A DNA stretch of 64,000 nt from Paenibacillus sp. OV219 (GCF_900110075.1 NZ_FOCJ01000015.1:1-64000); one strand, 5' to 3'; positions 1-11,115 are shown, counted from the first letter of the stretch. Notes: a model not told the origin generated them from the letters alone. Program-made: numbers and translations.

Positions 1-85
1 CCGAAGGACAAGATCCGCTCGACTTGCATGTATTAGGCACGCCGCCAGCGTTCGTCCTGAGCCAGGATCAAACTCTCCATAATAG
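1..85 (-). rRNA. rrs: 16S ribosomal RNA, 5' end only
   Basis: Read on the minus strand, the sequence shows the universal start of bacterial 16S rRNA: GAGAGTTTGATCCTGGCTCA, then the stretch leading to ACATGCAAGTCGAGC. Only about the first 85 bases are present; the gene runs off the left edge. The exact mature 5' end (near 82-86) is uncertain. Its position just downstream of lysS matches the lysS-rrn order of Bacillus subtilis. Confidence 0.97.
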
Positions 86-285
86 GCGAAATGGCAGAGC
101 CATTTGCGCCAAATGAATTTGCTTGTTAGCTCATTCAAAAAACTAGCTCGTCAGAAACACTTTCACCAAATGGCGATCGTTGTTTCGACGTATTTTATGA
201 CCTTTTGACAGGTCGCTCATTGTTCAGTTTTCAAGGAACAAATTACTTTGTTTTTCTCTCGTCTGCCGTATGTCTCAGCGGCGAC
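86..285 (-). other. rRNA leader with boxA-like antitermination site
   Basis: This is the transcribed spacer between the rRNA promoter and 16S. On the minus strand it carries TTGTTCCTTGAAAACTGAAC at about 223-242, the form of the Bacillales boxA/leader element bound by the Nus antitermination complex and repeated in rRNA spacers. No open reading frame is convincing here. Assignment of boxA is by similarity to known leaders. Confidence 0.7.
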
Positions 286-291
286 TTGATT

Positions 292-321
292 AATATATCA
301 TAGCCGCCTAAAGGTTTGCAA
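292..321 (-). promoter_or_regulatory. sigma-A promoter of the rRNA operon
   Basis: On the minus strand TTGCAA (316-321) and TATATT (292-297) are 18 bp apart, upstream of the boxA leader and the 16S start. The -35 departs from consensus by one base. Only one clear promoter is seen, whereas many Bacillus rrn operons have two. The lysS terminator lies just upstream, so the rRNA operon is insulated from lysS. Confidence 0.65.
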
Positions 322-360
322 CCCCTATTTTAAACTTTTTTTGATTTTCTTCGTAAAAAA

Positions 361-393
361 TGCAAAAACCGCCGGAGAATCCTCTCCGGCGGT
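361..393 (-). terminator. intrinsic terminator of lysS
   Basis: An 11-bp perfect stem (arms 368-378 and 383-393) is followed on the minus strand by a T-rich run. It lies 16 bases past the lysS stop codon. Confidence 0.92.
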
Positions 394-408
394 CCTTATA
401 ACGAAGTG

Positions 409-1920
<1,512 letters not shown>

Positions 1921-1956
1921 TCATCTCCTTGTAGTCCCTGGAAGCCCCATAATGAG

Positions 1957-1983
1957 GAAAAAAGCTTCCGAAGGAAGCTTTCT
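1957..1983 (-). terminator. intrinsic terminator between greA and lysS
   Basis: On the minus strand AAAGCTTCC, loop TTCG-like, GGAAGCTT then a run of T. It sits between the greA stop and the lysS start, only about 45 bases before lysS. It could act as a full terminator or an attenuator for lysS. Confidence 0.8.
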
Positions 1984-2095
1984 CAAAATATAAGAAAGTA
2001 TAAGTTTATCTCTATACTCTTGGCTTATATTTCACCGCGAACCGTCTGCCTTTACCCTTGTGGACGGCATCAGCCCTCTCGCTTGAGGCACCTGG

Positions 2096-2572
2096 TTATT
2101 TTTTAATATCAACGATTTTATATTGAATAATGCCGGCCGGTACGCTTACTTCAACGATTGTTCCTTTGTTCTTGCCGAGAATAGCTTTACCAACCGGGCT
2201 TTCATTCGAAATTTTGTTGTTCATAGGATCAGACTCAGCTGTCCCCACGATTGCATATTCCATCGTATCGCCAAACTCCAAATCTTCAACCGTTACGATC
2301 GAGCCAATGCTTACCGTATCAATATTGATGTCATCGTTATTGATGATACGCGCGTTGCGAAGCATCTTCTCCAGAGTGATAACACGTCCTTCGATAAAAG
2401 CCTGTTCATTCTTCGCATCTTCGTATTCGGAGTTCTCACTGATATCGCCATACCCGATGGCCACTTTGATCCGCTCAGCAACTTCACGACGCTTGACGGA
2501 CTTTAAGGTCTCGAGCTCATCTTCCAACTTCTTCAGACCATCTTGCGTAAGAATAATTTCTTTATCGCTCAT
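2096..2572 (-). CDS. greA: transcription elongation factor GreA
   Basis: GreA binds in the RNA polymerase secondary channel and stimulates cleavage of backtracked transcripts. The protein has the N-terminal coiled-coil (about residues 1-75) with the family motif NSEYEDAK and a C-terminal FKBP-like domain ending in [13 protein letters not shown] longer reading frame opens at 2599, but the Shine-Dalgarno ACAGGAG sits 9 bases before the ATG at 2572, giving 158 residues, the normal family length. A consensus promoter lies upstream. greA between dusB and lysS is common in Paenibacillus-type genomes; in B. subtilis greA is elsewhere, so this is a lineage difference. Confidence 0.97.
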   Translation of the reverse strand: MSDKEIILTQDGLKKLEDELETLKSVKRREVAERIKVAIGYGDISENSEYEDAKNEQAFIEGRVITLEKMLRNARIINNDDINIDTVSIGSIVTVEDLEFGDTMEYAIVGTAESDPMNNKISNESPVGKAILGKNKGTIVEVSVPAGIIQYKIVDIKK

Positions 2573-2720
2573 GTTACCATTTCTCCTGTCGTGTGCCATT
2601 TTTTCATACCGCGTATGAATTCACTGATATTTAATATATTATGCTGCAGGCTCTTGATGACACCGCACAGGAATCTGATTCAGCTGTCATTACGCCAGGC
2701 GGTCGGTTTGTTATTGGAAG

Positions 2721-2749
2721 ATTATATTGCAACTTAACCTATATGTCAA
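2721..2749 (-). promoter_or_regulatory. consensus sigma-A promoter of greA
   Basis: Minus-strand TTGACA (2744-2749) and TATAAT (2721-2726) are separated by exactly 17 bp: both hexamers are perfect. The transcript would have a leader of about 140 bases before the GreA start codon. Confidence 0.9.
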
Positions 2750-2832
2750 CGAAAGGCAAACAGCAAATGTAATCGCTTACCCGCAGGAAACGCGAGAGGC
2801 ACCCGTCATTGGGGCTCCTCCTTACGATGTAA

Positions 2833-3867
2833 TCAGTGATAAACAACTTCATCCGTGGATGCGGAGGCATCGGCAGTGGCAGGCACTACGCCAAGCTCTC
2901 CAAGCGATTCGACATATTCTCCTAAAATCTGCACCATTTTGTCGCGTGTCGTTTCTTCCATAATAACGTCCTTCACACGCGCTGCGCCTGGAAGCCCCTT
3001 CAAGTACCAAGCCAGATGCTTACGCATCTCGCGAACTGCTGTACCTTCGCCCTTCAGTTTCACAAGACGGTCCATGTGCAAAATCGCAACGTCCATCTTC
3101 TCGCTCGGCGACGGATCAGGCAACAGTTCACCTGTCGTCAAGTAGTGAATGGTACGGTACAACATCCACGGGTTACCCAATGCTCCGCGGCCGATCATAA
3201 CGCCGTCGCAGCCTGTATGATCAAGCAGCTTGCGCGCATCTTCCGGCGTGAACACATCACCGTTACCGATGACAGGAATGGATACTGATTGCTTAACTTC
3301 CCTTATAATGTCCCAATTGGCTACTCCTGTATACAACTGCTCTCTTGTACGGCCATGAACGCTGACCGCTTTGCCGCCTGCACGCTCAACTGCCCGTGCA
3401 TTCTCAACGGCATAGATATGCTCGCTGTCCCAGCCAATCCGCATCTTTACCGTGACCGGCTTATCAACGCTGTCTACAACGGCGGATACCATCTCGTAGA
3501 TTTTGTTAGGGTCGAGCAGCCAGCGAGCGCCGGCGTCGCATTTTGTCACCTTCGGCACAGGGCAGCCCATATTAATGTCGATAATGTCAGCATTCGTTTG
3601 TTTATCGACAATTTTTGCAGCCTCCACAAGCGACTCACGGTCACCGCCAAATATTTGCAAGCTAAGCGGCTTCTCCCGATCATCAACATACAGCATCTCC
3701 AGCGTGCGTTTGTTGCCGTGCAAAATGGCTTTGTCGCTTACCATCTCCGCGCAAACAAGGCCTGTGCCGAATTCTTTGGCGATCAGTCGAAAAGCCGGGT
3801 TGCACACACCTGCCATCGGCGCCAGCACGACTTTATTCTTCATCTCGATGTTTCCGATTTTGAGCAT
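2833..3867 (-). CDS. dusB: tRNA-dihydrouridine synthase DusB
   Basis: FMN-dependent reductase that makes dihydrouridine in the tRNA D-loop. The TIM-barrel starts with LAPMAGVCNPAF (about 15-26); the catalytic cysteine is C102 in NMGCPVPKV; phosphate-binding GNGDVF and GRGALGNPW follow. The 344 residues are slightly longer than usual because of a variable Ala/Ser-rich end. It ends the folate operon, in the same place as yacF of B. subtilis. A Shine-Dalgarno (AGAAGGGAG) precedes the ATG with a somewhat long spacing. Confidence 0.96.
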   Translation of the reverse strand: MLKIGNIEMKNKVVLAPMAGVCNPAFRLIAKEFGTGLVCAEMVSDKAILHGNKRTLEMLYVDDREKPLSLQIFGGDRESLVEAAKIVDKQTNADIIDINMGCPVPKVTKCDAGARWLLDPNKIYEMVSAVVDSVDKPVTVKMRIGWDSEHIYAVENARAVERAGGKAVSVHGRTREQLYTGVANWDIIREVKQSVSIPVIGNGDVFTPEDARKLLDHTGCDGVMIGRGALGNPWMLYRTIHYLTTGELLPDPSPSEKMDVAILHMDRLVKLKGEGTAVREMRKHLAWYLKGLPGAARVKDVIMEETTRDKMVQILGEYVESLGELGVVPATADASASTDEVVYH

Positions 3868-3904
3868 GGACGTCCAGACTCCCTTCTGATTGTAAAAAGT
3901 AACT

Positions 3905-4123
3905 TTAGTTTTGATTATTGTAATCAGCGGTCAATTCACTATAGCTGATACCTAGTGTTTCAGAAATCCGCTCGAGCAGCTTCGGATCAGGCTTGCGTGT
4001 TCCTCGCTCTAGTGAGCCAAGCACCGCTACCGATACGTTCAGCTTCGCAGCCAACTCCTGCTGGGTATAGCCCTTCAGCTTCCGGAATGCGCGGACGCGC
4101 CCTGCCAATTGATCGTATTCCAT
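3905..4123 (-). CDS. yazB: small Xre-type helix-turn-helix protein (YazB-like)
   Basis: A 72-residue protein that is almost entirely one Cro/CI-type HTH domain: helix 2-turn-helix 3 around residues 19-40 (YTQQELAAKLNVSVAVLGSLE), followed by GTRKPDPKLLERISETLG. Its start lies inside the 3' end of folK (49-base overlap), implying translational coupling. A small HTH gene in exactly this position, between folK and dusB, is yazB in B. subtilis. Target DNA is unknown; a role in folate operon control is a guess from position only. Confidence 0.88.
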   Translation of the reverse strand: MEYDQLAGRVRAFRKLKGYTQQELAAKLNVSVAVLGSLERGTRKPDPKLLERISETLGISYSELTADYNNQN

Positions 4124-4647
4124 AGCGCAATCCCTTCCCCTCTGTCCAATAACGCTTGTTGTGCGATAGCACGCACTTCATCTTGCAGAACATGTCCGTC
4201 CTGCATGACATCATATAGCGGAACGAGCACGAAGGAACGCTCCATCATCCGCGGATGCGGTAACATCAGTTCTTCACCCTCGAGAGCAACGCCTTCGTAC
4301 AGCAGCATATCGAGGTCGATCGTTCGCGGACCCCAGCGGATATCCCGTGTGCGTCCAAGCAGCTTCTCCATCTCCAGCATGACATGCAGCAGCTGCAGAG
4401 GTTCAAGCGTCGTCCGTAGCGCGGCCGCCATATTGAGAAAAGCCGGCTGGTCTGTATAGCCGACAGGATCTGTTTCATAAATGGCGGATACACGCGTAAC
4501 TTCGATAGCCGGATGCTGATCCAGCAGCTGCAACGCATCCTGCAACTGCTTCTCACGATTGCCTACATTAGAGCCGAGTGCAATATAAGCTTCAACCCAT
4601 TCCGGGTGAAGCTGGTCGTTAAAGCCTTGCGGGCCGTGTCTCTCCAT
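4075..4647 (-). CDS. folK: 2-amino-4-hydroxy-6-hydroxymethyldihydropteridine diphosphokinase
   Basis: HPPK transfers pyrophosphate from ATP to 6-hydroxymethyl-dihydropterin, the step before FolP. Family signatures are YIALGSNVGNRE near the N-terminus and WGPRTIDLDMLLYEG in the middle, followed by PHPRMMERSFVLVPL. Three in-frame ATGs (4674, 4653, 4647) are possible; AAAGCGGG lies 6 bases before 4647, which favours that one (190 residues), but the choice is uncertain. Its 5' end overlaps folB and its 3' end overlaps yazB. Confidence 0.94.
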   Translation of the reverse strand: MERHGPQGFNDQLHPEWVEAYIALGSNVGNREKQLQDALQLLDQHPAIEVTRVSAIYETDPVGYTDQPAFLNMAAALRTTLEPLQLLHVMLEMEKLLGRTRDIRWGPRTIDLDMLLYEGVALEGEELMLPHPRMMERSFVLVPLYDVMQDGHVLQDEVRAIAQQALLDRGEGIALWNTINWQGASAHSGS

Positions 4648-5011
4648 GTTCATCCCGCTTTCTGCAAAGTTCAACCGTTACCCCGTCAAAATGAATTTCA
4701 AACGGCGGATGCGGCTTCGTTACGGACACCGTCACTTCATTTACACTAGTATAAGCGTCTAGCACACCCGATGCAATCTTGCCTGCCAACGCTTCAATCA
4801 ATTTAAATGGCGGACCTTCGACAATTGTCTTCACCAGGGCGTGAATGTCGGCATAGTTGATTGTGTGGTCAAGCTCATCTGTTTCTGCCGCAGCGGACAA
4901 GTCCATCTGCAGCGACAAATCGACATAAAACTGCTGGCCCAATCGGTTCTCCTCTGGAAATACGCCATGGTAGCCGAAGAAACGCATTCCTTTCAGCGTC
5001 ATCTTATCCAT
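4619..5011 (-). CDS. folB: dihydroneopterin aldolase
   Basis: Converts 7,8-dihydroneopterin to 6-hydroxymethyl-dihydropterin and glycolaldehyde in folate synthesis. The T-fold signature GYHGVFPEE is near the N-terminus, with NYADIHALV and the conserved KPHPPFEIHFDGVTVE at the end. The frame opens at 5029, but GGAGGG lies 10 bases before the ATG at 5011, giving about 130 residues, typical of the family. It overlaps folK by about 29 bases and follows folP by about 36 bases. Confidence 0.95.
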   Translation of the reverse strand: MDKMTLKGMRFFGYHGVFPEENRLGQQFYVDLSLQMDLSAAAETDELDHTINYADIHALVKTIVEGPPFKLIEALAGKIASGVLDAYTSVNEVTVSVTKPHPPFEIHFDGVTVELCRKRDEHGETRPARL

Positions 5012-5047
5012 CTTCGTGAATCCCTCCATTCCTTTGGCAAACTTCGC

Positions 5048-5944
5048 TTAGATGCGATTTAGTCCGCGAGTGCGATACACAACCGCATCGCTCATTAAAG
5101 CCGTTCGCTTGTTGTCTTGCACATCGTGAACGCGAACGATCTGGCAGCCCTGCGCGATGCCAAGCGCCGTCGTTGCGGCAGTGCCGTAACCGAGCTCAGC
5201 GGTATCCAGCTGCAGCGTCTCGCGAATGAACTTCTTGCGCGAGGTGCCAAGAAGCACCGGATAGCCTTCCTCAACTAGACGGTCGAGCTGTCCCATAAGC
5301 GCGATGTTATCGTCGTATGTTTTTGCAAAACCGATGCCAGGATCTAGCCAGATCGCTTCATCTGCAACGCCGGCCTGCTTCGCGATTGCAATGCTTTCAC
5401 GAAGATCCCTAATGACGTCCGTTACGAGATCCGAATAATTGGGCTCTTGCCGATTATGACTAATGATGACTGGGCAACCCAATGTCGCTGCAACTTCCGC
5501 CATCTTCGCATCTCCCTTGAGTCCCCAGATATCATTAATGATATGGGCACCAGCTTCGAGCGCTTGACGCGCAGTCTCTGCCTTGTATGTATCGATGGAG
5601 AGCGTCATCTCCGGCAACGCTTCGCGAATTGCCCGAATGACCGGAATGACGCGCTTCAGTTCTTCTTCGAGCGGGACGGGAGCAAAGCCCGGTCGCGTTG
5701 ACTCCCCGCCGATATCAATGATATCGGCCCCTTCAGCAGCCAGCTCGCGTGCATGGCGAACCGCTGCTTCGACTTCATTGTAGAGTCCGCCGTCTGTGAA
5801 CGAGTCTGGTGTTATATTGAGAATCCCCATGAGCAGTGTCCGCGAGCCTAGCTCGAGCTTCACGCCATCCGGAAAGGTGTACGACCTTTGGAATGGCCAC
5901 TTACTCATCGTGCTCGTATTTATATTTTGTATTGAGTTGATCAT
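5048..5944 (-). CDS. folP: dihydropteroate synthase
   Basis: Condenses the pterin pyrophosphate with p-aminobenzoate to dihydropteroate; the sulfonamide target. Pterin- and phosphate-binding motifs of the TIM barrel are visible: MGILNITPDSFTDGG, DIGGESTRPGF, and near the end GTSRKKFIRE. The protein has 298 residues with a short extra N-terminal segment. Its ATG overlaps the pabC stop as ATGA, which implies coupled translation. Confidence 0.96.
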   Translation of the reverse strand: MINSIQNINTSTMSKWPFQRSYTFPDGVKLELGSRTLLMGILNITPDSFTDGGLYNEVEAAVRHARELAAEGADIIDIGGESTRPGFAPVPLEEELKRVIPVIRAIREALPEMTLSIDTYKAETARQALEAGAHIINDIWGLKGDAKMAEVAATLGCPVIISHNRQEPNYSDLVTDVIRDLRESIAIAKQAGVADEAIWLDPGIGFAKTYDDNIALMGQLDRLVEEGYPVLLGTSRKKFIRETLQLDTAELGYGTAATTALGIAQGCQIVRVHDVQDNKRTALMSDAVVYRTRGLNRI

Positions 5945-6834
5945 CGCTCTGTATCCTCCCGGTAAGCAGCCAGCAGCTCAGTCGTGAGCGGCCCTGCTTG
6001 TCCATTGCCTATCATTTTGCTCGTGCCTGTCAGATCTCGTAAGCGGGTGACTGGTACGAGCTCTTGAATGGAGTTCGTAATAAACACTTCATCCGCTTCT
6101 ATTAGCTCCGACCAACTGTAGAAGCCTTCCTTCACCTCTGCTACGATACCGGCGCTTCGATTTCCTGGTGCCAGCTCCAGTACACGTCCGCGCGTCACTC
6201 CCGGCAGGATGCCCGTCTCAATTGAAGGCGTGTAGAGTCGGCCGCCGCGAACAAAAAACAAGTTGCTCACAATGCCTTCAGCTAGATGGCCTTCCTTAGT
6301 CAGCATAAGTCCCTCTGCTCCGGCAGGCGCGCCACTAGCCGCCAATTCTCGCTTCGCAATAATATTATTCATATAATGCAGCGATTTCAATCGCACCTCG
6401 CCTTCAGGCGTGTTCCTCTTCGTACTCAGTAGCGCCAGCTCGCGTCCATTCTGATAAAGGGAGGGGTTCGGCCCAGGGAGCGATTTGACCATGAGCAGCG
6501 TATTCGGCTTCTCGTAGTTGCCTGAGGGAAGACCGAGAATATCCTCTCCGGCTGTAACCGTAAGGCGAACATAAGCATCTGTCAGACTGTTGGCTTCCAT
6601 CAACTGATGAAGCCAAGCAGTGAGTACATTTTCGCTCAACCACCCGCTGTTACAGATGCCTAGCGACTCGCACCCTCGAGCCAAACGCTCCAGATGCCGC
6701 TGCAATAAGTACGGCTTGCCTCCGTATGTACGGAACGTCTCGAACAGCCCCATTCCATACAAAAAACCGTGATCGTAAACCGAGATCACGGCTTCCTCCT
6801 GACGAATGATGCTGCCATTCCAACCGATGTTCAT
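5941..6834 (-). CDS. pabC: aminodeoxychorismate lyase (PLP fold type IV)
   Basis: Releases p-aminobenzoate and pyruvate from 4-amino-4-deoxychorismate. The branched-chain-aminotransferase-like fold is shown by [15 protein letters not shown] (21-35), the likely PLP lysine K150 in [10 protein letters not shown], and the later [10 protein letters not shown] and [13 protein letters not shown]. Without context it could be read as a D-amino acid or branched-chain aminotransferase; its place between pabA and folP makes PabC the best call. It overlaps pabA and folP by 4 bases each. Confidence 0.93.
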   Translation of the reverse strand: MNIGWNGSIIRQEEAVISVYDHGFLYGMGLFETFRTYGGKPYLLQRHLERLARGCESLGICNSGWLSENVLTAWLHQLMEANSLTDAYVRLTVTAGEDILGLPSGNYEKPNTLLMVKSLPGPNPSLYQNGRELALLSTKRNTPEGEVRLKSLHYMNNIIAKRELAASGAPAGAEGLMLTKEGHLAEGIVSNLFFVRGGRLYTPSIETGILPGVTRGRVLELAPGNRSAGIVAEVKEGFYSWSELIEADEVFITNSIQELVPVTRLRDLTGTSKMIGNGQAGPLTTELLAAYREDTER

Positions 6835-7412
6835 CGTACAGCGCCTGCCCGCATGTTCAGGAAATTGCGAAGCAGCTTATGTCCGTTCTCAGTAATGATT
6901 GATTCGGGATGGAATTGAACACCTTCGATCATGTACTCTTTGTGGCGCAGTCCCATAATTTCGCCTTCTTCCGTCTCTGCGCTAATTTCGAGGCAGTCCG
7001 GGAGTGTTTCTTTTTTGACAATTAGCGAATGATATCTAGTTGCCGTATAAGGTGAAGGGATACCTTCAAAAATCGTACGTCCGTCATGATGAATCTGCGA
7101 GGTCTTGCCATGCATCAGCTTCTCTGCGCGAACGACGTCGCCGCCGAACGCTTGTCCAATCGCTTGATGACCAAGGCATACGCCAAAGATTGGGATAATG
7201 CCCTTGAACCGCTCGATCAGAGCAAGGCTAATGCCCGCTTCGTTCGGGCTGCATGGCCCTGGCGAGATCAGAATATGATCCGGAGCAAGCGCGGCAATAC
7301 CATCCAAGCTGATTTCATCGTTACGCTTGACGACAATCTCCTCTCCCAGCTCGCCAAGGTACTGCACCAAGTTGTACGTAAATGAGTCGTAGTTATCGAT
7401 GACCAATATCAT
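6831..7412 (-). CDS. pabA: aminodeoxychorismate/anthranilate synthase glutaminase subunit
   Basis: Class I glutamine amidotransferase that supplies ammonia to PabB (and, in B. subtilis, also to TrpE). The catalytic triad is visible: C79 in [10 protein letters not shown]168 and E170 in VQFHPESI. The frame opens at 7472, but AAGGGGG precedes the ATG at 7412, giving 193 residues starting [11 protein letters not shown], the usual family start. No separate trpG is seen here, so a dual role is possible but not shown. Confidence 0.95.
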   Translation of the reverse strand: MILVIDNYDSFTYNLVQYLGELGEEIVVKRNDEISLDGIAALAPDHILISPGPCSPNEAGISLALIERFKGIIPIFGVCLGHQAIGQAFGGDVVRAEKLMHGKTSQIHHDGRTIFEGIPSPYTATRYHSLIVKKETLPDCLEISAETEEGEIMGLRHKEYMIEGVQFHPESIITENGHKLLRNFLNMRAGAVR

Positions 7413-7447
7413 TTGCGTTTCCCCCTTTTGGAAAATACATCGTTCGA

Positions 7448-9028
7448 TTAGACGCGGCTCTGTTCCGCCCATTGCTCGCTATATTGAATAGCCTTCCACA
7501 ACGCTTTCGCCTTGCTCAGCGACTCGCGGTATTCGCGCTCTGGCTCGGAATCAATGACAATACCCGCTCCGGCCTGAATATGAACGACTTCGTCCTTCAC
7601 CAGCATCGTTCTAATAATAATATTAAATTCCATATCCCCATTATAGTCAATCCATCCGAGCGATCCGGTATATGGACCGCGTCTTGTCGGCTCAAGTTCC
7701 TCGATGATCTCCATCGTGCGAATCTTCGGCGCGCCTGTAATGGTGCCGCCCGGGAAGGTCGCTCCAATGACATCGTAAGCATCTTTGCCTTCGGCGATCG
7801 TGCCTTCCACTTGGGAGACCAGATGCATGACGTGGCTATAATACTCGATGACCATCAGCTCTTCGACATGCACGGAGCCAAACTTGGAGATACGACCGAG
7901 ATCATTGCGCTCCAGATCGACGAGCATGATATGCTCCGCCCGCTCCTTCTCGTTGCTGCTCAGTTCTTCGGCCATCCGAAGGTCTTCTTCCTCCGTCCGT
8001 CCGCGCCTGCGGGTTCCGGCAATGGGGCGCGTCGCGAGCTTGCCGTTCTGCAGCTCAACGAGCAGCTCCGGCGAAGCCGAGACGAGTTGAAAGTCCGGAC
8101 AGCTCAGATAGCCCATATACGGCGATGGATTGAAGAGCCGCAGCCACTCATACAGCTCCTCGGGACTCGTCTTCACTTTGCGGCTTTGTCGCTGCGAGAG
8201 GTTCACCTGGAACACGTCACCAGCCGCGATATAGCCCCGGATGCGCTCAACCGCCGCCTTGTACGCCTCCTTGGCAAAAGGAGACTCGATGCCGTCCACT
8301 GCTTCAACGTCAATCTGCAGCGTGTGATCTTCCATTAAGCGGGCGCGTGAGCGCTTCAGCGCCTCGTCCTGCTCAGCTGCCGCTCCGCCCATAAGCTGCG
8401 ACCAGTGCGCGGATAGCCGCTCTACGCTCTCGCAAGCGGCTGCATAGAGTACTTCCAGCTGCGAGACCGGTTCATTGCCTGTGATAGCGGTATGTACCGA
8501 GATGTAGAGATGATCTTCCTCATGATCCACGACCCATAGCTCATCCATGCGCATAAACAGATAATCCGGTAGCCCGAGATCGTCGGACGCCAGTTCTGGC
8601 AGACGCTCAATCGTTCGGATGACGTCGTAGCTCCAGAAGCCCACGCAGCCGCCAGTCCACTTCGGAGCATCCGGTACACGCGGCGCCCTGCGTTCGCCCA
8701 TCCAGCTGCGCACCGCTTCGAGCGGCTTCGCGCTGTAGGTAGTCTTCGCGCCGTCGGCGATATTGACCGCTTCAGCCTCGAGATCCTTGCCGCGAATGAC
8801 GGAAGCCGGACTTAATCCGAGGTATGTATATCGCCCATCCTTACCGCTCTCCAGTACGAAAGCATACGGCGAGCCTGAACCGAAGTTCTTACCCGCCGAC
8901 TTCCATGCACGCTCCCACGACGCAGGACGCCCTTCACCGCCTATAAGAGGACGCTTCGCAATAAGCGGCAGCGAGTTGTAGCCCTGCTCTCGCCAAGTTA
9001 ACCAATCCTTAAAGGCTGTCCGTTGCAC
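7448..9028 (-). CDS. pabB: aminodeoxychorismate synthase component I
   Basis: Chorismate-binding enzyme that makes 4-amino-4-deoxychorismate with PabA. The C-terminal chorismate domain shows [22 protein letters not shown] and [20 protein letters not shown]; length is 526 residues. The active-site segment reads RPIAGT (about residue 335) rather than the PIKGT of E. coli PabB, so the sequence alone cannot exclude TrpE; the operon partners pabA, pabC and folP decide for PabB. The start is GTG at 9028 with GGAGGGG upstream. It is the first gene of the folate operon; a TATACT -10 candidate lies near 9127-9132 with a poor -35. Confidence 0.92.
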   Translation of the reverse strand: MQRTAFKDWLTWREQGYNSLPLIAKRPLIGGEGRPASWERAWKSAGKNFGSGSPYAFVLESGKDGRYTYLGLSPASVIRGKDLEAEAVNIADGAKTTYSAKPLEAVRSWMGERRAPRVPDAPKWTGGCVGFWSYDVIRTIERLPELASDDLGLPDYLFMRMDELWVVDHEEDHLYISVHTAITGNEPVSQLEVLYAAACESVERLSAHWSQLMGGAAAEQDEALKRSRARLMEDHTLQIDVEAVDGIESPFAKEAYKAAVERIRGYIAAGDVFQVNLSQRQSRKVKTSPEELYEWLRLFNPSPYMGYLSCPDFQLVSASPELLVELQNGKLATRPIAGTRRRGRTEEEDLRMAEELSSNEKERAEHIMLVDLERNDLGRISKFGSVHVEELMVIEYYSHVMHLVSQVEGTIAEGKDAYDVIGATFPGGTITGAPKIRTMEIIEELEPTRRGPYTGSLGWIDYNGDMEFNIIIRTMLVKDEVVHIQAGAGIVIDSEPEREYRESLSKAKALWKAIQYSEQWAEQSRV

Positions 9029-9218
9029 TATTGCAGCCCCTCCACTTCCAACCGATCATAAGAGTCTCTTGATACACAACGGACGTATGAAGAAAAGCTG
9101 CCCACTGCAATCACCGCTCTTTGTTTGGAAGCTAGTATACCGAAATTGCACGAAAAAGGAAAGGGTCACGCTGGTGAGCAGCAATAAAGAAGATCGCTTC
9201 TTAAGGGACCTGGAACGG

Positions 9219-10970
9219 TTATCCGATTAGTGCTCCTGCCGCTTCCTTACTTGTCTCGAAGCAATGAATAATGTCCTTGGAAATGTCTTTATAGGTTTCA
9301 CGCAGATAATGCCTGATATTATTAGTTACATCTGATGAGTTTTTCACGTAATTACGTACATCTACGACTTGGACTCGTTCATTCTGCTCCGCAAAGCTTT
9401 CGAGGACTGCATTCATTGAGCGATGGTGCAAATGCCGATTAATTTCCCACTCATGCTCCTTCTCGACTTCACTGCCATTTAGGAAAATAATCGGCACATG
9501 AGCCGGTGTTTGGTTTAGTAGCCACGTCAGGCTTTCCCGGAACTCCTGTTCAGAGTAAGGACCTTCGAAATAAAAATGATCAGCAAACCATTCCAGAAAT
9601 GACTGCGTTATTCTTCCTTGCTGCATCTCAATGATACGCTCCCAGGAAGAGGTTTCCGTGAGCGGCAAATTAAAGTCCCATACCGCTATCCGAAGTTCCG
9701 GATCTATTTTATGGCGATAGATGCCTAACGAATAATCCATTAGCACACTATAGACGAAGAAATCGTAATTGATCTCATTCAACTTGGTTTCAAATATCTT
9801 TTTATCATAAAAAGGGATATGTTCGATGAGATATTCCTTCTTCTCTTGTGGGAGGGAAAAGAACTGACGCAGAATCATCGTATGGTCCCGATGCATATTA
9901 AAGCCGCGTTCAGATACATAATTAAACTCCGTTTTTATGGAGTAACCTGCGTGCTTCAAATAATGGGCGATCTGACTTAAGTCGCAACCACCACGTAAGA
10001 AACACGTTAATTGAGCGTTATCGTTAGCTGCACCTGAAGTTTGGTGCGTACCAACATACTGTTCTTCCTGTATCCAGCTTAGAAATACGGCTGGCTGCAG
10101 CGCTGTCGCTACTTGTCCTTCAATGGTGACCGAAGGATAATTCAGCTTCGCATAAAGCCATTGTTCAACGCCAATGTTTAAAACGCGGCAAGAAAATAAG
10201 AAATGAATACATTTTTGATGTTGAATCGCATAAAAGCCGACGAGGCCATAATCCCCGTAATTGTCTTTAACATGAACACAAGCAGTCTGCACGGATGAAT
10301 CTCGGATCAATTCAAGCAGCTCTTGTCTAGCCATCCGGTTTTTCGTGTAGTTTAATTGGTTTGTCCGATGCACCATTTCATGGATTCTTTCTAAATCTGC
10401 TTCACAATTATGATTAATAGCGACCCTAATATTAGACTGGATGAGGAACTCCTCGTTCGAACTATATCCCTCATAATCCTTAGCTCGCAATTCTAAATTT
10501 TTATAATGCTGCAGCCTGGTGCGCTTAAGATCGAGCTTGCCTTGAAGCGTGGGCTGATTCAATAAATCACGAATTTGCTCAGGCTCCATGACTTGAATGC
10601 CCGGCAAGTAATAGCTAATCTCTTCACGATTACCGGAATTATCATCAATGAATAGCACATGCGCCGGCTGCAGCTGGGCTCTTTCAATGATCTTTTTGAC
10701 AAGAGGCCCCTTCGGTATAAAAGCAATCTCAGGAAATATAAATAGGTCCCATATCGACAGTTCTTCCATTGCCTTCCTGGTATCCTCAAAATTATTTTTA
10801 GAGCAAATCGAGTTCATAATTCCTCTGTCCGTAAGCTGCTTCACGATCTCGACATGCTCCGGAATGATTACAATTCCCTCTTCACTTAAAGTGCCTTTCC
10901 AAAAGGTCTCATCCAGGTCCCAAATGACCAGCTTAATGTTCTCGATCAGTGGACGGGAGTTGTTCTCCAT
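9219..10970 (-). CDS. FkbH-like HAD-IIIC family protein, orphan
   Basis: A 583-residue multidomain protein. The N-terminal third is a HAD-IIIC phosphatase-like domain with the nucleophile motif VIWDLDETFWKGTL (residues 14-27) and the later FIDDNSGNREE. A GNAT-like middle part carries the FkbH-family signature TNQLNYTKNRM. The C-terminal ~250 residues contain RGGCDLS, LNGSE and VVDVRNYV, which weakly recall blocks of SGNH hydrolases, but this is a guess. FkbH proteins of this kind load glycerate-derived units onto acyl carrier proteins in polyketide and related pathways; no carrier protein or synthase is present here. It breaks the cysK-pabB junction of B. subtilis and looks inserted. The real substrate is unknown. 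Confidence 0.8.
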   Translation of the reverse strand: MENNSRPLIENIKLVIWDLDETFWKGTLSEEGIVIIPEHVEIVKQLTDRGIMNSICSKNNFEDTRKAMEELSIWDLFIFPEIAFIPKGPLVKKIIERAQLQPAHVLFIDDNSGNREEISYYLPGIQVMEPEQIRDLLNQPTLQGKLDLKRTRLQHYKNLELRAKDYEGYSSNEEFLIQSNIRVAINHNCEADLERIHEMVHRTNQLNYTKNRMARQELLELIRDSSVQTACVHVKDNYGDYGLVGFYAIQHQKCIHFLFSCRVLNIGVEQWLYAKLNYPSVTIEGQVATALQPAVFLSWIQEEQYVGTHQTSGAANDNAQLTCFLRGGCDLSQIAHYLKHAGYSIKTEFNYVSERGFNMHRDHTMILRQFFSLPQEKKEYLIEHIPFYDKKIFETKLNEINYDFFVYSVLMDYSLGIYRHKIDPELRIAVWDFNLPLTETSSWERIIEMQQGRITQSFLEWFADHFYFEGPYSEQEFRESLTWLLNQTPAHVPIIFLNGSEVEKEHEWEINRHLHHRSMNAVLESFAEQNERVQVVDVRNYVKNSSDVTNNIRHYLRETYKDISKDIIHCFETSKEAAGALIG

Positions 10971-11060
10971 GCTAGCACTCCTTCATCTAAACGCCTTACT
11001 GTTTGTTATCGGAATATGAGATTCCATTGTTTAATTCCTTCATTCTCCAGTTAGACTCTT

Positions 11061-11115
11061 GCAAAATAAAATTAACCCATGTAGATGCAGCCATTATCGG
11101 CGCACTACACGGGTT
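11061..11115 (-). terminator. intrinsic terminator of cysK
   Basis: An 11-bp stem with one mismatch (arms 11074-11084 and 11105-11115) is followed on the minus strand by AATTTTATTTT. It separates cysK from the FkbH-like gene. Confidence 0.85.
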
